DNA from: Rhizobium brockwellii | GTDB lineage: Bacteria > Pseudomonadota > Alphaproteobacteria > Rhizobiales > Rhizobiaceae | Reading direction: 5' to 3' | DNA length: 64,000 nt | Assembly: GCF_000769405.2 (NCBI RefSeq) | Contig: NZ_CP053439.1 | Coordinates: 496,001-560,000 of the forward strand | Part shown: in pieces, positions 52,285 through 61,163 of the stretch | Position numbering within the stretch: the stretch's first letter is position 1 | Layout: every line of letters starts with the position of its first letter | Made by a program: the position numbers and the translations under genes | The notes under the pieces: generated by a model | The model's input: only the letters and a program-made list of their open reading frames with translations | What the model was told of the DNA's origin: nothing | Databases searched by the model: none

Positions 52285-52305
52285 GAATGATAATGCAAGT
52301 CATTC
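52285..52305. promoter_or_regulatory. Putative metal-responsive operator upstream of mntH
   Basis: GAATGA, nine bases, TCATTC form a 21-bp inverted repeat in an AT-rich patch between the divergent mntH and sppA genes. It resembles a Fur-type box (GATAATGCAAGTCATT) and contains TGA-N9-TCA, a spacing reported for RirA iron-responsive operators. For a Mn2+ transporter in rhizobia, the Fur homologue Mur is the leading candidate. Confidence 0.5.
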
Positions 52306-52410
52306 GCAATAACAAATTCAAACCCGCTATTTTCAGGAACGCGGGGATTGCGTTTGCCGTTCCAGCGCATACATGGAGGCGATCGTGCGACCCGAAGCGA
52401 AGGATGGAAA

Positions 52411-53271
52411 ATGGCCGGATTCTTGAGAAAACTGCTGCCGAAACGGTTCCGCAAGGACGGCATCACCATTCCGGTCGTCCGGCTGCAGGGGCCGATCATC
52501 AGCGGCGGCGGCCAGTTCCGGCCGACCCTCAACCTTGCCAATGTCTCTCCGGTTCTGGAAAAAGCCTTCGCCATGAAGGACGCGCCGGCGGTCGCCATCT
52601 CCATCAATTCGCCGGGCGGCTCGCCCGTCCAGTCGCGCCTGATCTTCACCCGCATTCGCGAGCTTGCCCGCGAGAAGCAGAAGAAGGTTCTGGTCTTCGT
52701 CGAGGATGTCGCCGCCTCCGGCGGTTACATGATCGCGCTTGCCGGCGACGAGATCATCGCCGACGCCACCTCCATCGTCGGCTCGATCGGCGTCGTCTCC
52801 GGCGGTTTCGGTTTTCCCGAGCTCTTGAAGAAAATCGGCGTCGAGCGCCGCGTCTATACCGCCGGCGAAAACAAGGTGATCCTCGATCCTTTCCAGCCGG
52901 AAAAGGAAAAGGATATTGAGTACCTGAAGAGCCTGCAGCTCGAAATCCACCAGGTCTTCATCTCCATGGTGCGCGAACGTCGCGCCGGCAAGCTGAGGGA
53001 CGATGCGACGGTGTTTTCCGGCCTGTTCTGGAGCGGCACGCGCGGCCTCGAGCTCGGCCTCATCGATGGCCTCGGCGATATGCGCCAGGAATTGAAGAGG
53101 CGCTACGGCCAGAAGACCAAACTGGAGCTCGTCACCGCCGGCCGCGGCCTGTTCGGCCGCCGAATTCCAGGTGTGTCGCCGGTCTCGCTCGAAGGTGCTG
53201 CATCCGGTCTCGCGACAGGGCTTGTCGAAGCGGCGGAAGAGAGAGCATTGTGGAGCCGTTTCGGGCTTTGA
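52411..53271 (+). CDS. sppA: Signal peptide peptidase SppA-type S49 serine protease
   Basis: A 286-residue membrane-associated or cytoplasmic peptidase of family S49, the short single-domain form. SINSPGGSPVQSRLI precedes the nucleophile region VEDVAASGGYMIAL (Ser103), with TSIVGSIGVVSG after it and a conserved Lys in YTAGENK as likely general base. No clear transmembrane helix, which differs from E. coli SppA. ATG 52411 is chosen for the AAGGA six bases upstream. It is followed by a small membrane protein gene. Confidence 0.9.
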   Translation: MAGFLRKLLPKRFRKDGITIPVVRLQGPIISGGGQFRPTLNLANVSPVLEKAFAMKDAPAVAISINSPGGSPVQSRLIFTRIRELAREKQKKVLVFVEDVAASGGYMIALAGDEIIADATSIVGSIGVVSGGFGFPELLKKIGVERRVYTAGENKVILDPFQPEKEKDIEYLKSLQLEIHQVFISMVRERRAGKLRDDATVFSGLFWSGTRGLELGLIDGLGDMRQELKRRYGQKTKLELVTAGRGLFGRRIPGVSPVSLEGAASGLATGLVEAAEERALWSRFGL

Positions 53272-53289
53272 AGGGAGCAGGAGAGGGGC

Positions 53290-53481
53290 ATGCCGCAACT
53301 AATTACCATTCTGATCCTGGTCTTCTCAGCCTGGTGGCTTTACCGACGCTTCGTCTCCGATGCCCGCAAGCTCGCCGAAAAGTCGCGCCGCGCTGAAAAA
53401 GAGCGCCAGACCGGCGCGATCGGCACGCTGGTAAAGGACCCGGCGACGGGAGAATACCGGCTGAAGCGCGAGGGCGAATAA
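53290..53481 (+). CDS. Small single-helix membrane protein
   Basis: A 63-residue protein: one N-terminal helix (LITILILVFSAWWLYRRFV) and a basic/charged tail ending in KDPATGEYRLKREGE. ATG 53290 has GGGAGCAGGAGAGGGG upstream. It is probably co-transcribed with sppA (18-base gap). Family unknown to me, though the VKDPATGEYRLK tail is reminiscent of small conserved rhizobial proteins. Confidence 0.75.
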   Translation: MPQLITILILVFSAWWLYRRFVSDARKLAEKSRRAEKERQTGAIGTLVKDPATGEYRLKREGE

Positions 53482-53553
53482 GAGGCCTCGCCACTCATCT
53501 GCTGCTCATCCGGCTGCCGCTCCGCAGTGCGCAGCGTATGGCGGGCTTGGAAC

Positions 53554-53579
53554 CCCCTCTGTCCGGCAGGACAGAGGGG
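53554..53579. other. Strong 11-bp hairpin upstream of glyQ
   Basis: CCCCTCTGTCC and GGACAGAGGGG pair perfectly around a 4-base loop, 136 bases before the glyQ start. No T-run follows, so it may be a repeat remnant, a transcript end for the sppA operon, or a leader structure. Confidence 0.45.
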
Positions 53580-53714
53580 CGTCCCCCCCGCAGCACAGAA
53601 AGAAGTCCTATTCCATCTCGGCCTTCACCGGCTGTCCGCCGCAAAAGTCTTGACCCCCGCCGCCCTCCATGGCACCTGTCGCGCCGATAAATCCCAAGCA
53701 ATCGGTGCCGTTCG

Positions 53715-54671
53715 ATGTCAGCTATCCCAGACCATATGAACCCGAAGCGCTCCTTCCAGGCGCTGATCCTGACCCTGCATAACTACTGGGCGGACAAGGG
53801 TTGCGCGGTGCTGCAGCCTTACGACATGGAAGTCGGCGCCGGCACCTTCCACCCGGCCACCACGTTGCGCGCCCTCGGCCCCAAGCCGTGGAAGGCCGCT
53901 TACGTCCAGCCGTCGCGGCGCCCGTCCGACGGCCGCTATGGCGAAAACCCGAACCGGCTGCAGCATTATTACCAGTACCAGGTGATCCTGAAGCCAAACC
54001 CGCCGAACCTGCAGGAGCTTTATCTCGGCTCGCTGGCGGCGATCGGCCTCGATCCGCTGCTGCATGATATCCGTTTCGTCGAGGACGACTGGGAAAGCCC
54101 GACACTCGGCGCCTGGGGCCTCGGCTGGGAATGCTGGTGTGATGGCATGGAAGTCTCGCAGTTCACCTATTTCCAGCAGGTCTGCGGCATCGAATGCTCG
54201 CCCGTCGCCGGCGAACTGACCTATGGTCTCGAGCGCCTCGCCATGTATGTCCAGGGCGTCGACAATGTCTATGATCTGAACTTCAACGGCCGCGACGGCG
54301 ACGAGAAGATCAGCTATGGCGACGTCTTCCTGCAGGCCGAGCAGGAATATTCGCGTCATAATTTCGAGTTCGCCAATACCGAGATGCTGCATCGCCACTT
54401 CGTCGATGCCGAGAAGGAATGCCGGGCGCTGCTCGATGCCGGCGCCCCCGGCGACAACGCCAACCAGCGCCTGCACAAATGCGTCTTCCCGGCCTATGAC
54501 CAGTGCATCAAGGCAAGCCATGTCTTCAACCTGCTCGATGCCCGTGGCGTCATCTCGGTCACCGAGCGCCAGAGCTACATCCTGCGCGTACGCACGCTTG
54601 CCAAGGCCTGCGGCGAAGCCTTCCTGCTGACCGACGCTGGCGGCGTCAACCTCTCCAAAGAGGCGGCTTAA
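53715..54671 (+). CDS. glyQ: Glycyl-tRNA synthetase alpha subunit
   Basis: Catalytic subunit of the alpha2-beta2 glycyl-tRNA synthetase, 318 residues. Diagnostic blocks are [60 protein letters not shown] and [20 protein letters not shown]. The first in-frame ATG 53715 is given; 53736 (MNPKRSFQ) is a possible later start. The beta-subunit gene glyS is not directly downstream and not within the following 9 kb. Confidence 0.96.
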   Translation: MSAIPDHMNPKRSFQALILTLHNYWADKGCAVLQPYDMEVGAGTFHPATTLRALGPKPWKAAYVQPSRRPSDGRYGENPNRLQHYYQYQVILKPNPPNLQELYLGSLAAIGLDPLLHDIRFVEDDWESPTLGAWGLGWECWCDGMEVSQFTYFQQVCGIECSPVAGELTYGLERLAMYVQGVDNVYDLNFNGRDGDEKISYGDVFLQAEQEYSRHNFEFANTEMLHRHFVDAEKECRALLDAGAPGDNANQRLHKCVFPAYDQCIKASHVFNLLDARGVISVTERQSYILRVRTLAKACGEAFLLTDAGGVNLSKEAA

Positions 54672-54809
54672 CGCAAAGTCGGCCGGCCGTATCGTCGATA
54701 TCAACGGCTGGTCGGGCCGCCCGAATCGTCGCGGATATCGGCGTTTGACGGCAGCCGGCAAACCCGCGTAGTCTCCGCCCCGTCATTACTTCGCTGCGGG
54801 GGATTCGCG

Positions 54810-55361
54810 ATGTATATTGCGCTTGGCGTCATCGTTCTGGTCGCTCTCTATCTCATCTTCGTCTACAACGGCCTGGTTCGCGCGCGTCAGATGGCGGAAG
54901 AGGCCTGGTCGGGCATCGATGTCCAGCTCAAGCGCCGCGCCGACCTGATCCCGAACCTGATCGAGACGGTCAAGGGCTATGCCGCCCATGAAAAGTCGAC
55001 GCTCGAAGAGGTGGTTGAGCTCCGCAACAGGGCGCAGGCCGTGCCATCAGGCGATGTTGCCGGCAGGGCGCAGGCGGAAGGTCTGCTCGGCCAGGCGCTC
55101 GGCCGGGTCATCGCGCTCGCCGAGGCCTATCCCGATCTCAAGGCCAACCAGAACTTTGCCGAACTGCAGGCCTCGCTGGAAACCATGGAAGGCGAGCTGC
55201 AGATGGCCCGGCGTTATTACAATGGTGCGGCCCGCGACCTGAACGTCAAGGTCGAAAGCTTCCCGTCCAATCTCGTCGCCGGCCAGTTCGGTTTTGGCAA
55301 GCGGGAATATTTCGAAATCACCAACGAGGCCGACCGCGCCGTCCCCACCGTGAAATTCTGA
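54810..55361 (+). CDS. LemA-family protein
   Basis: A 183-residue LemA protein: an N-terminal membrane helix (YIALGVIVLVALYLIFVYNG) and a helical-bundle domain with QMAEEAWSGIDVQLKRRADL, IPNLIETVKGYAAHE and FPSNLVAGQFGFGKREYFEI. LemA proteins are often encoded with a DUF2207 or TPM-domain protein; such a partner is present here at 56948, but with the EPSP synthase gene between. Function is not defined beyond membrane association. Confidence 0.92.
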   Translation: MYIALGVIVLVALYLIFVYNGLVRARQMAEEAWSGIDVQLKRRADLIPNLIETVKGYAAHEKSTLEEVVELRNRAQAVPSGDVAGRAQAEGLLGQALGRVIALAEAYPDLKANQNFAELQASLETMEGELQMARRYYNGAARDLNVKVESFPSNLVAGQFGFGKREYFEITNEADRAVPTVKF

Positions 55362-55421
55362 CGATCCGGCATTTTGCCTTTGCCAGAAAGCGATTAAGAG
55401 CAAGGGCAGATCGCGGCCGGC

Positions 55422-55473
55422 GAGAACAGGATGATCTTGGGCCCGGTCGGCCTAAAATCTGAATCCTGTTCTC
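55422..55473. repeat. GAGAACAGGAT inverted repeat
   Basis: Arms 55422-55432 and 55463-55473 are perfect 11-bp inverted repeats around GGCCCGGTCGGCCTAAAATC-type sequence; a partial copy is at 20718-20752. Confidence 0.75.
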
Positions 55474-55485
55474 AATTAAAGAGTT

Positions 55486-55620
55486 AGAGCATGATGTCGT
55501 CCGAAAACCGCTGCACACTTTTCGGCATCATGCTCTGAGCATGTCGCGCAAAAGTGTGCAGCGGTTTTGCGATAACGACATGCGCAAAACCAAAGACCTA
55601 AAGCGCGGCACGCGCTTTAG
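55486..55620. repeat. RIME-like composite, modules C, A and short B
   Basis: Module C at 55486-55536 (AGAGCATGATG to CATCATGCTCT, inverted relative to 11723). Module A at 55539-55583 (GCATGTCG to CGACATGC). Shortened module B at 55598-55620 (CTAAAGCGCG to CGCGCTTTAG). The same modules as at 11619-11769 in a different order. It ends 26 bases before the EPSP synthase start. Confidence 0.9.
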
Positions 55621-55646
55621 GGTCGCCTTATGGACGGAAGAATAGC

Positions 55647-56909
55647 ATGACACGCACAGCCAAACTCACGATCATCCCGCCGGGAAAACCGCTTTCGGGC
55701 CGCGCCATGCCGCCGGGCTCCAAGTCGATCACCAATCGCGCGCTGCTGCTCGCCGGCCTTGCCAAGGGCACCAGCCGGTTGACCGGGGCGCTGAAGAGCG
55801 ATGATACGCGGTATATGGCCGAAGCGCTGCGTGCCATGGGTGTTACGATCGACGAGCCCGACGATACCACCTTCGTCGTCACCGGCAGCGGCAGGCTGCT
55901 GCCGCCGAAGGCGCCGCTCTTTCTCGGCAATGCCGGCACGGCGACACGCTTCCTGACGGCGGCTGCGGCTTTGGTCGACGGCACCGTCATCGTCGATGGC
56001 GACGAACATATGCGCAAGCGCCCGATCGGCCCGCTGGTCGAAGCGATGCGCACGCTCGGCATCGACGTGAGTGCCGAGACTGGCTGCCCGCCGGTCACCG
56101 TCAAGGGGACCGGGCGATTCCAGGCCGACCGCATCCGCATCGATGGCGGCCTGTCCAGCCAATATGTTTCGGCGCTGCTGATGATGGCGGCCGGCGGCGA
56201 CCGGCCGGTTGACATCGAACTCGTCGGTGAGGATATCGGCGCGCTCGGCTATATCGATCTGACCACGGCGGCAATGAAGGCTTTCGGCGCCAAGGTCGAG
56301 AAGACCAGCCCGGTCATCTGGCGCGTCGAGCCGACCGGCTATAGCGCTGCCGACTTCATCGTCGAGCCCGATGCTTCGGCTGCGACCTATCTCTGGGCCG
56401 CCGAAGTCCTCACCGGCGGCGCGATCGATCTCGGTGTTCCCTCCGATACCTTCTCGCAGCCGGATGCGCGCGCCTATGACGTCATCGCCAAATTCCCGCA
56501 TCTGCCGGCAGAGATCGACGGCTCGCAGATGCAGGATGCCGTTCCGACCCTTGCCGTGCTTGCCGCCTTCAACCAGACGCCGGTTCGCTTCGTCGGCATC
56601 GCCAATCTGCGCGTCAAGGAATGCGATCGCATCCGGGCGCTCTCGACCGGCCTCAACCGCATTGTTTCAGGCCTTGCCCGCGAAGAAGGCGACGATCTGA
56701 TCGTCGAGTCCGATCCCGCACTTGTGGGCCAGCATCTGCCGGCGGAGATCGACAGCTTCGCCGATCATCGCATCGCCATGAGTTTCGCGCTGGCCGGGCT
56801 GAAGATCGACGGCATCACCATTCTCGATCCCGATTGCGTCGGCAAGACCTTCCCCGCCTATTGGCGGACGCTAGCGGCACTCGGCGTGACCTATCAAGAC
56901 AACGATTGA
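55647..56909 (+). CDS. aroA: EPSP synthase (3-phosphoshikimate 1-carboxyvinyltransferase), class I-like
   Basis: Transfers enolpyruvyl from PEP to shikimate-3-phosphate. The 420-residue protein has PPGSKSITNRALLLAGL (Lys26), LKSDDTRYMAEALRAMG, FLGNAGTATRFLTAAAAL, the shikimate-phosphate SSQYVSALLMM block, RVKECDRIRAL, FADHRIAMSFALAG and GKTFPAYW. These are the class I/E. coli-like blocks, not the class II CP4-type blocks (GDKSISHR, GNAATGCRL) known from Agrobacterium and expected elsewhere in a rhizobial genome. In the LGNAGTAxRP loop, the residue equivalent to E. coli Pro101 is Phe102 and Met99 is Thr100. It is flanked upstream by a repeat cluster. It may be a true second AroA or a paralogue with another substrate. 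Confidence 0.85.
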   Translation: MTRTAKLTIIPPGKPLSGRAMPPGSKSITNRALLLAGLAKGTSRLTGALKSDDTRYMAEALRAMGVTIDEPDDTTFVVTGSGRLLPPKAPLFLGNAGTATRFLTAAAALVDGTVIVDGDEHMRKRPIGPLVEAMRTLGIDVSAETGCPPVTVKGTGRFQADRIRIDGGLSSQYVSALLMMAAGGDRPVDIELVGEDIGALGYIDLTTAAMKAFGAKVEKTSPVIWRVEPTGYSAADFIVEPDASAATYLWAAEVLTGGAIDLGVPSDTFSQPDARAYDVIAKFPHLPAEIDGSQMQDAVPTLAVLAAFNQTPVRFVGIANLRVKECDRIRALSTGLNRIVSGLAREEGDDLIVESDPALVGQHLPAEIDSFADHRIAMSFALAGLKIDGITILDPDCVGKTFPAYWRTLAALGVTYQDND

Positions 56910-56947
56910 CGAAACGCGCAGCCGAGGCTGCCGGCGGGGAGACAGGG

Positions 56948-58882
56948 ATGGGGCGTCGGTTTTTCGGATTTTGCTTTGCACTGCTGTTGATGCTCGCCGC
57001 CCCAGTGGCCTTTGCCGCCGAGGTGATCGACAGTTTCGCCTCCGACATCGCGCTCGAAAAAAGCGGTGCGATGACGGTGACGGAAACGATCACCGTCAAT
57101 GCCGAAGGCAATCAGATCAACCACGGCATCTTCCGTGATTTCCCGCTCTATTTCACCGATGCCGCGGGCCGCCGCCGCAGCGTCGATTTCGATATGGTGT
57201 CGGTCCAGCGCGATGGCGATAACGAGCCTTGGCACACCGAATCGATATCAGGCGGCATCCGCATCTATGCCGGTTCTGCCGATGTGACGGTGACGCCGGG
57301 CCGTCATCGATATGTCTTCACCTACAGGACCAATCGCCAGATCCGCTACTTCGACAATCACGACGAACTCTATTGGAACGTCACCGGCAATGGCTGGATC
57401 TTCCCGATCCGCTCGGCCACCGCGACGGTGAAGCTGCCGCCCGGCGTCGGCGCGACGGAGACGGCCTTCTTCACCGGCCCCCAGGGCGCGACGGAAAAGA
57501 ATGCCCGCGTCAGCGAAACCGGCGCCGGGCTGGTCTTTTCCACCACCATGCCCCTTGGCACCAACGAAGGGCTGACCTTTGCAATCCGCATGCCAAACGG
57601 GTCGATCGATCCGCCGAGCGCGGATATGGAAAGCACCTGGTGGCTGAAGGACAACCGCAATTATTTCATCGGCTTCGGCGGCCTGATCCTCGTTTTCGCC
57701 TATTATACGCGCTCCTGGCTGAAGGTCGGCCGCGATCCTGCCCGCGGCGTCGTCGTGCCACGCTGGGACGCGCCTGATGGTATCTCGCCGGCGCTGGTCA
57801 ACTATATCGACAATAAGGGCTTCTCCGGAGAGGGTTGGACGGCGCTGTCTGCCACTGCGCTCAATCTTGCCGTCCGCGGTTACGTCAAGCTCGAAGACCT
57901 GAAGAATTCGATTGTTATCCAAGGCACCGGCAAGCCACTCGGCAAGGAGAAATTCCAGGCCGGCGAAATCGAACTGTTGAAGGTCGCCGGCGGCGCCGGT
58001 TCGACGCTGACGATCGACAAGGCCAACGGCGAGCGGGTGAAGTCCGTCGGCCAGGCCTTTCGCTCGGCGATCGAGAAGGAGCATCGCGGCAAATATTACA
58101 ATTCCAACCTGGCTTATACCGCAGGCGGCATCGCGCTCAGTGCCGCGGCCCTGGTGATCCTGTTCGTTTTCGGTTCGCTGGAGCCCGACACCATCGCGGT
58201 GATGCTGATCCCGATTGTCATCTCGGTCTTCGTTTCGGTGTTCGTCGCCGGCCTCGTCAGGTCGCTGCATCGCGGCAAGTCGCTGTTCGGCAAGATCATC
58301 GCCATCATCTCCGCCGCGATCGGCGTCTTCGTCGGCATCAGTATCCTGGCGACCATGGGGCTGGCGCTTGCCTCCTCGCTGGTGGAACTGCACGAAACGC
58401 CGATGCTCTTTGCCGTCGGTGGCATCGTGCTTTTGAACATCCTCTATGTCTTCATCATGGGCGCGCCGACCCCGCTCGGCGCCAAGATGATGGATGGCAT
58501 AGACGGCCTGCGCCAGTATCTGACGCTTGCCGAAAAAGACCGGATGAACACGGCAGGCGCGCCGGAAATGTCGCCGCGGCATTTCGAGACGCTGCTGCCC
58601 TATGCGGTGGCACTCGGCGTCGAAAAGCCCTGGTCGCGCACTTTCGAAACCTGGCTTGCGGCGGCGGCTGCCGGCGCGGCTGCTGCCTATGCGCCGGCCT
58701 GGTATGCCGGCAATTTCAACAGCGGCAGCTTCTCCGATCGCATCGGCGGCTTTTCCTCGTCGATGGCCTCGACCATCGCTTCGACGATACCCTCGCCGCC
58801 GCCGTCGAGCTCATCCTCCGGTTTTTCCGGCGGCGGCTCGTCCGGCGGCGGTGGCGGAGGCGGGGGTGGCGGGGGCTGGTAA
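56948..58882 (+). CDS. DUF2207 membrane protein
   Basis: A 644-residue protein with a signal peptide (FFGFCFALLLMLAAPVAFAA) and an N-terminal extracytoplasmic DUF2207 domain (VIDSFASDIALEKSGAMTVT through about residue 230). A transmembrane helix follows (NYFIGFGGLILVFAYYT), then a cytoplasmic region, two or more further helices (residues about 395-500) and a Gly/Ser-rich tail ending in a run of glycines and a final Trp. The tail type is common in DUF2207/TPM-linked proteins. ATG 56948 has GGGGAGACAGGG upstream. Likely partner of LemA. Function unknown. Confidence 0.88.
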   Translation: MGRRFFGFCFALLLMLAAPVAFAAEVIDSFASDIALEKSGAMTVTETITVNAEGNQINHGIFRDFPLYFTDAAGRRRSVDFDMVSVQRDGDNEPWHTESISGGIRIYAGSADVTVTPGRHRYVFTYRTNRQIRYFDNHDELYWNVTGNGWIFPIRSATATVKLPPGVGATETAFFTGPQGATEKNARVSETGAGLVFSTTMPLGTNEGLTFAIRMPNGSIDPPSADMESTWWLKDNRNYFIGFGGLILVFAYYTRSWLKVGRDPARGVVVPRWDAPDGISPALVNYIDNKGFSGEGWTALSATALNLAVRGYVKLEDLKNSIVIQGTGKPLGKEKFQAGEIELLKVAGGAGSTLTIDKANGERVKSVGQAFRSAIEKEHRGKYYNSNLAYTAGGIALSAAALVILFVFGSLEPDTIAVMLIPIVISVFVSVFVAGLVRSLHRGKSLFGKIIAIISAAIGVFVGISILATMGLALASSLVELHETPMLFAVGGIVLLNILYVFIMGAPTPLGAKMMDGIDGLRQYLTLAEKDRMNTAGAPEMSPRHFETLLPYAVALGVEKPWSRTFETWLAAAAAGAAAAYAPAWYAGNFNSGSFSDRIGGFSSSMASTIASTIPSPPPSSSSSGFSGGGSSGGGGGGGGGGGW

Positions 58883-58947
58883 GCTTTCCCGCTTGACCTT
58901 TCGGCCCTTGGCCCTTAACCGCCAGACAGAAAAGGAAAGGGTCGCGC

Positions 58948-60225
58948 ATGAAGGTTCTGTTGATCGGATCGGGCGGACGCGAGCATGCGCTCGCCTGGAA
59001 GCTGGCGCAATCACCGCTGATGAGCGAATTCTACGCCGCACCCGGCAATCCCGGTATTGGCGAACACGCCGTCCTCGTGCCCGTTGACATCGAGGATCAC
59101 GAAGCGGTCGCGGCCTTCTGCAAGGACAAGGCGATCGATTTCGTCGTCGTCGGCCCGGAGGCGCCGCTGGTTGCCGGCCTTGCCGACCGGCTGCGCGCCG
59201 ATGGCCTGGCGGTCTTCGGTCCCTCCGCTGCGGCAGCCCAGCTCGAGGGCTCCAAAGGCTTCACCAAGGATATCTGCGCCCGCTACGACATTCCGACAGG
59301 CGCCTACCAGCGCTTCAACAATGGACCGAAGGCCAAAGCCTATATCCGCGCCGAGGGTGTGCCGATCGTCGTCAAGGCCGATGGCCTTGCCGCCGGCAAG
59401 GGCGTGACGGTTGCGATGACGCTGGACGAGGCGCTGGCGGCGGTCGACGACTGTTTCGAGGGCGCCTTTGGCGCTGCCGGTGCTGAAGTCGTCGTCGAAG
59501 CCTATCTCGATGGCGAGGAGGCGAGCTTCTTCTGCCTCTGCGATGGCAAACATGCGCTGCCGCTCGCAACCGCCCAGGATCACAAGCGGGTGGGCGAGGG
59601 CGATACCGGCGTCAATACCGGCGGCATGGGCGCCTATTCGCCGGCGCCTGTGATGACCGCCGAGATGGTCGAGCGCACCATGAAAGAGATCATCGAACCG
59701 ACGATGCGCGGCATGGCCGAGAGCGGTCATCCCTTCTCCGGCGTCTTTTTCGCCGGCCTGATGATCACCCGGAAGGGGCCGGAGCTGATCGAATACAATG
59801 TCCGCTTCGGCGATCCCGAATGCCAGGTGATGATGATGCGGTTGAAGAGCGATCTGCTGCCGCTGCTGTTCGCCACCGCCAACGGCACGCTCGATCAGGT
59901 CACGACCGAATGGAACGACGATCCGGCGCTGACGGTGGTCATGGCCTCCAAGGGTTATCCCGGCGCTTACGAGAAGAACACGCCGATCCTTTCGCTGCCT
60001 GATGCAGGCGAGGGCGAGAAGGTGTTTCATGCCGGCACGGGTCTGAAAGACGGTGCACTGGTTGCGACTGGCGGCCGCGTGCTGAACGTCACCGCGTCGG
60101 GCGGCACGGTCGCCGAGGCCAAGAACCGCGCCTACGCGCTGCTCGACAGGGTGAGATGGGAAAACGGCTTCTGCCGGCGCGACATCGGCTGGCGGGCGAT
60201 CGAGCGCGAAACCGGCTCGGAATGA
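58948..60225 (+). CDS. purD: Phosphoribosylamine-glycine ligase (GAR synthetase)
   Basis: ATP-grasp enzyme of purine synthesis joining phosphoribosylamine and glycine. The 425 residues include [35 protein letters not shown], the ATP-grasp lysine region [15 protein letters not shown] and the metal site [13 protein letters not shown]. Length and order are standard. ATG 58948 follows AAAGGAAAGGG. Confidence 0.97.
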   Translation: MKVLLIGSGGREHALAWKLAQSPLMSEFYAAPGNPGIGEHAVLVPVDIEDHEAVAAFCKDKAIDFVVVGPEAPLVAGLADRLRADGLAVFGPSAAAAQLEGSKGFTKDICARYDIPTGAYQRFNNGPKAKAYIRAEGVPIVVKADGLAAGKGVTVAMTLDEALAAVDDCFEGAFGAAGAEVVVEAYLDGEEASFFCLCDGKHALPLATAQDHKRVGEGDTGVNTGGMGAYSPAPVMTAEMVERTMKEIIEPTMRGMAESGHPFSGVFFAGLMITRKGPELIEYNVRFGDPECQVMMMRLKSDLLPLLFATANGTLDQVTTEWNDDPALTVVMASKGYPGAYEKNTPILSLPDAGEGEKVFHAGTGLKDGALVATGGRVLNVTASGGTVAEAKNRAYALLDRVRWENGFCRRDIGWRAIERETGSE

Positions 60226-60324
60226 GTATAAACCGGCCCGTTCTTTAAATTTTTACCCTTTCCCCTGACGGGATGGAAACAAAGCTGCGCTAATTTGCTC
60301 CCAAGGTGAGACGGAGTGGCATTG

Positions 60325-60786
60325 ATGCGTCAGATTTTCCTCGGTGCGGTAATCCTGCTGATGGCAGGCTCTGCGATGGCGTCCTCGATAGAGGTGGTCG
60401 GCAAGACTGCGCCGCGCGCTGAAGGCAGCATCGTCACCGAAACCTGCGCCGATTGCCCGCCCCTCCAGGCCGAACTGACCAAGAGGGACTATACGGTGCC
60501 GGAGCTGAAGCCCGGCGTCCTCCAGGCGAGTGAAATCCGCGATGTCGGCGGCGAAAAGAAGATTTACCGCACGGAAGGCTGGATGGGCGGCTCGCCGGTC
60601 GTCTTCGTCAGCAAGGCGACGCCTGAATCGATGATTGCGGCCGCGCCGCCGGCGGCGCCGGTAGACGGCATCGACATGAATGCAACCACCGCGGCCGTCA
60701 TCGGCGGCGACGCCAGGCCTGTCGCGGCCGGCATGGCGGAACAATCGGCAACCCTTAACGTTTCCGAATTCAAGCTGCGTTTCTAA
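60325..60786 (+). CDS. Small exported protein, HPE1-like
   Basis: A 153-residue secreted protein with a signal peptide (MRQIFLGAVILLMAGSAMAS) and SIEVVGKTAPRAEGSIVTET, then a CADCP cysteine pair, DYTVPELKPG and WMGGSPVVFVSKATPE. It resembles proteins annotated in rhizobia and agrobacteria as plant-virulence effector HPE1-like; the resemblance is from memory. Start ATG 60325 has GGAG eight bases upstream. The role in the periplasm is unknown. Confidence 0.75.
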   Translation: MRQIFLGAVILLMAGSAMASSIEVVGKTAPRAEGSIVTETCADCPPLQAELTKRDYTVPELKPGVLQASEIRDVGGEKKIYRTEGWMGGSPVVFVSKATPESMIAAAPPAAPVDGIDMNATTAAVIGGDARPVAAGMAEQSATLNVSEFKLRF

Positions 60787-61163
60787 AAACAAAAGTTCCC
60801 TGCCCCTGTCTGATCAAGGTTTCGATCGCTTGGGGTTCCACCACTGGTGGATGGAATGCACCCTCGATGAGCAGCGGGGGTGCATTCTTGTTTCAATGTG
60901 CAATTAAAAACTGAATTATTGACGCTAAATAGAGTAAGTACAACTTATGAAAGCAATAGAGGCGTTATATTTCGATCTTCACAAGTCATGCAAATAGAAG
61001 CCATGACCCGTTAAAACATAATTCAGCCATCCACTCTAATTTTACCAATCGAAGGGCCGGAGGACGCATGATTGCGCTAGCTGCGCGGGCGATTTGACAC
61101 GTCCGCGGGTCGGGAGTTGACCGATCCGGAATTGTTGAATTCACCTGCTTTGCGAGGCAAATC
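60787..61163. other. Gene-free gap with hairpin before the first chemoreceptor
   Basis: Arms GAATGCACCC (60854-60863) and GGGTGCATTC (60878-60887), followed by TTGTTTC, look like a weak terminator for the HPE1-like gene. The remainder, 60900-61163, is AT-richer than its surroundings and presumably carries the chemoreceptor promoter. No open frame is supported. Confidence 0.55.

Noticed and set aside
53482..53714. Possible T-box or amino-acid riboswitch leader before glyQ
   Set aside because: Only one isolated hairpin is visible, no T-box consensus or specifier structure, and T-boxes are not expected in Proteobacteria.
57248..58582. 444-residue minus-strand open frame inside the DUF2207 gene
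   Set aside because: Shadow of the coding strand, with a His/Arg/Asp-rich composition typical of antisense frames and no motif.
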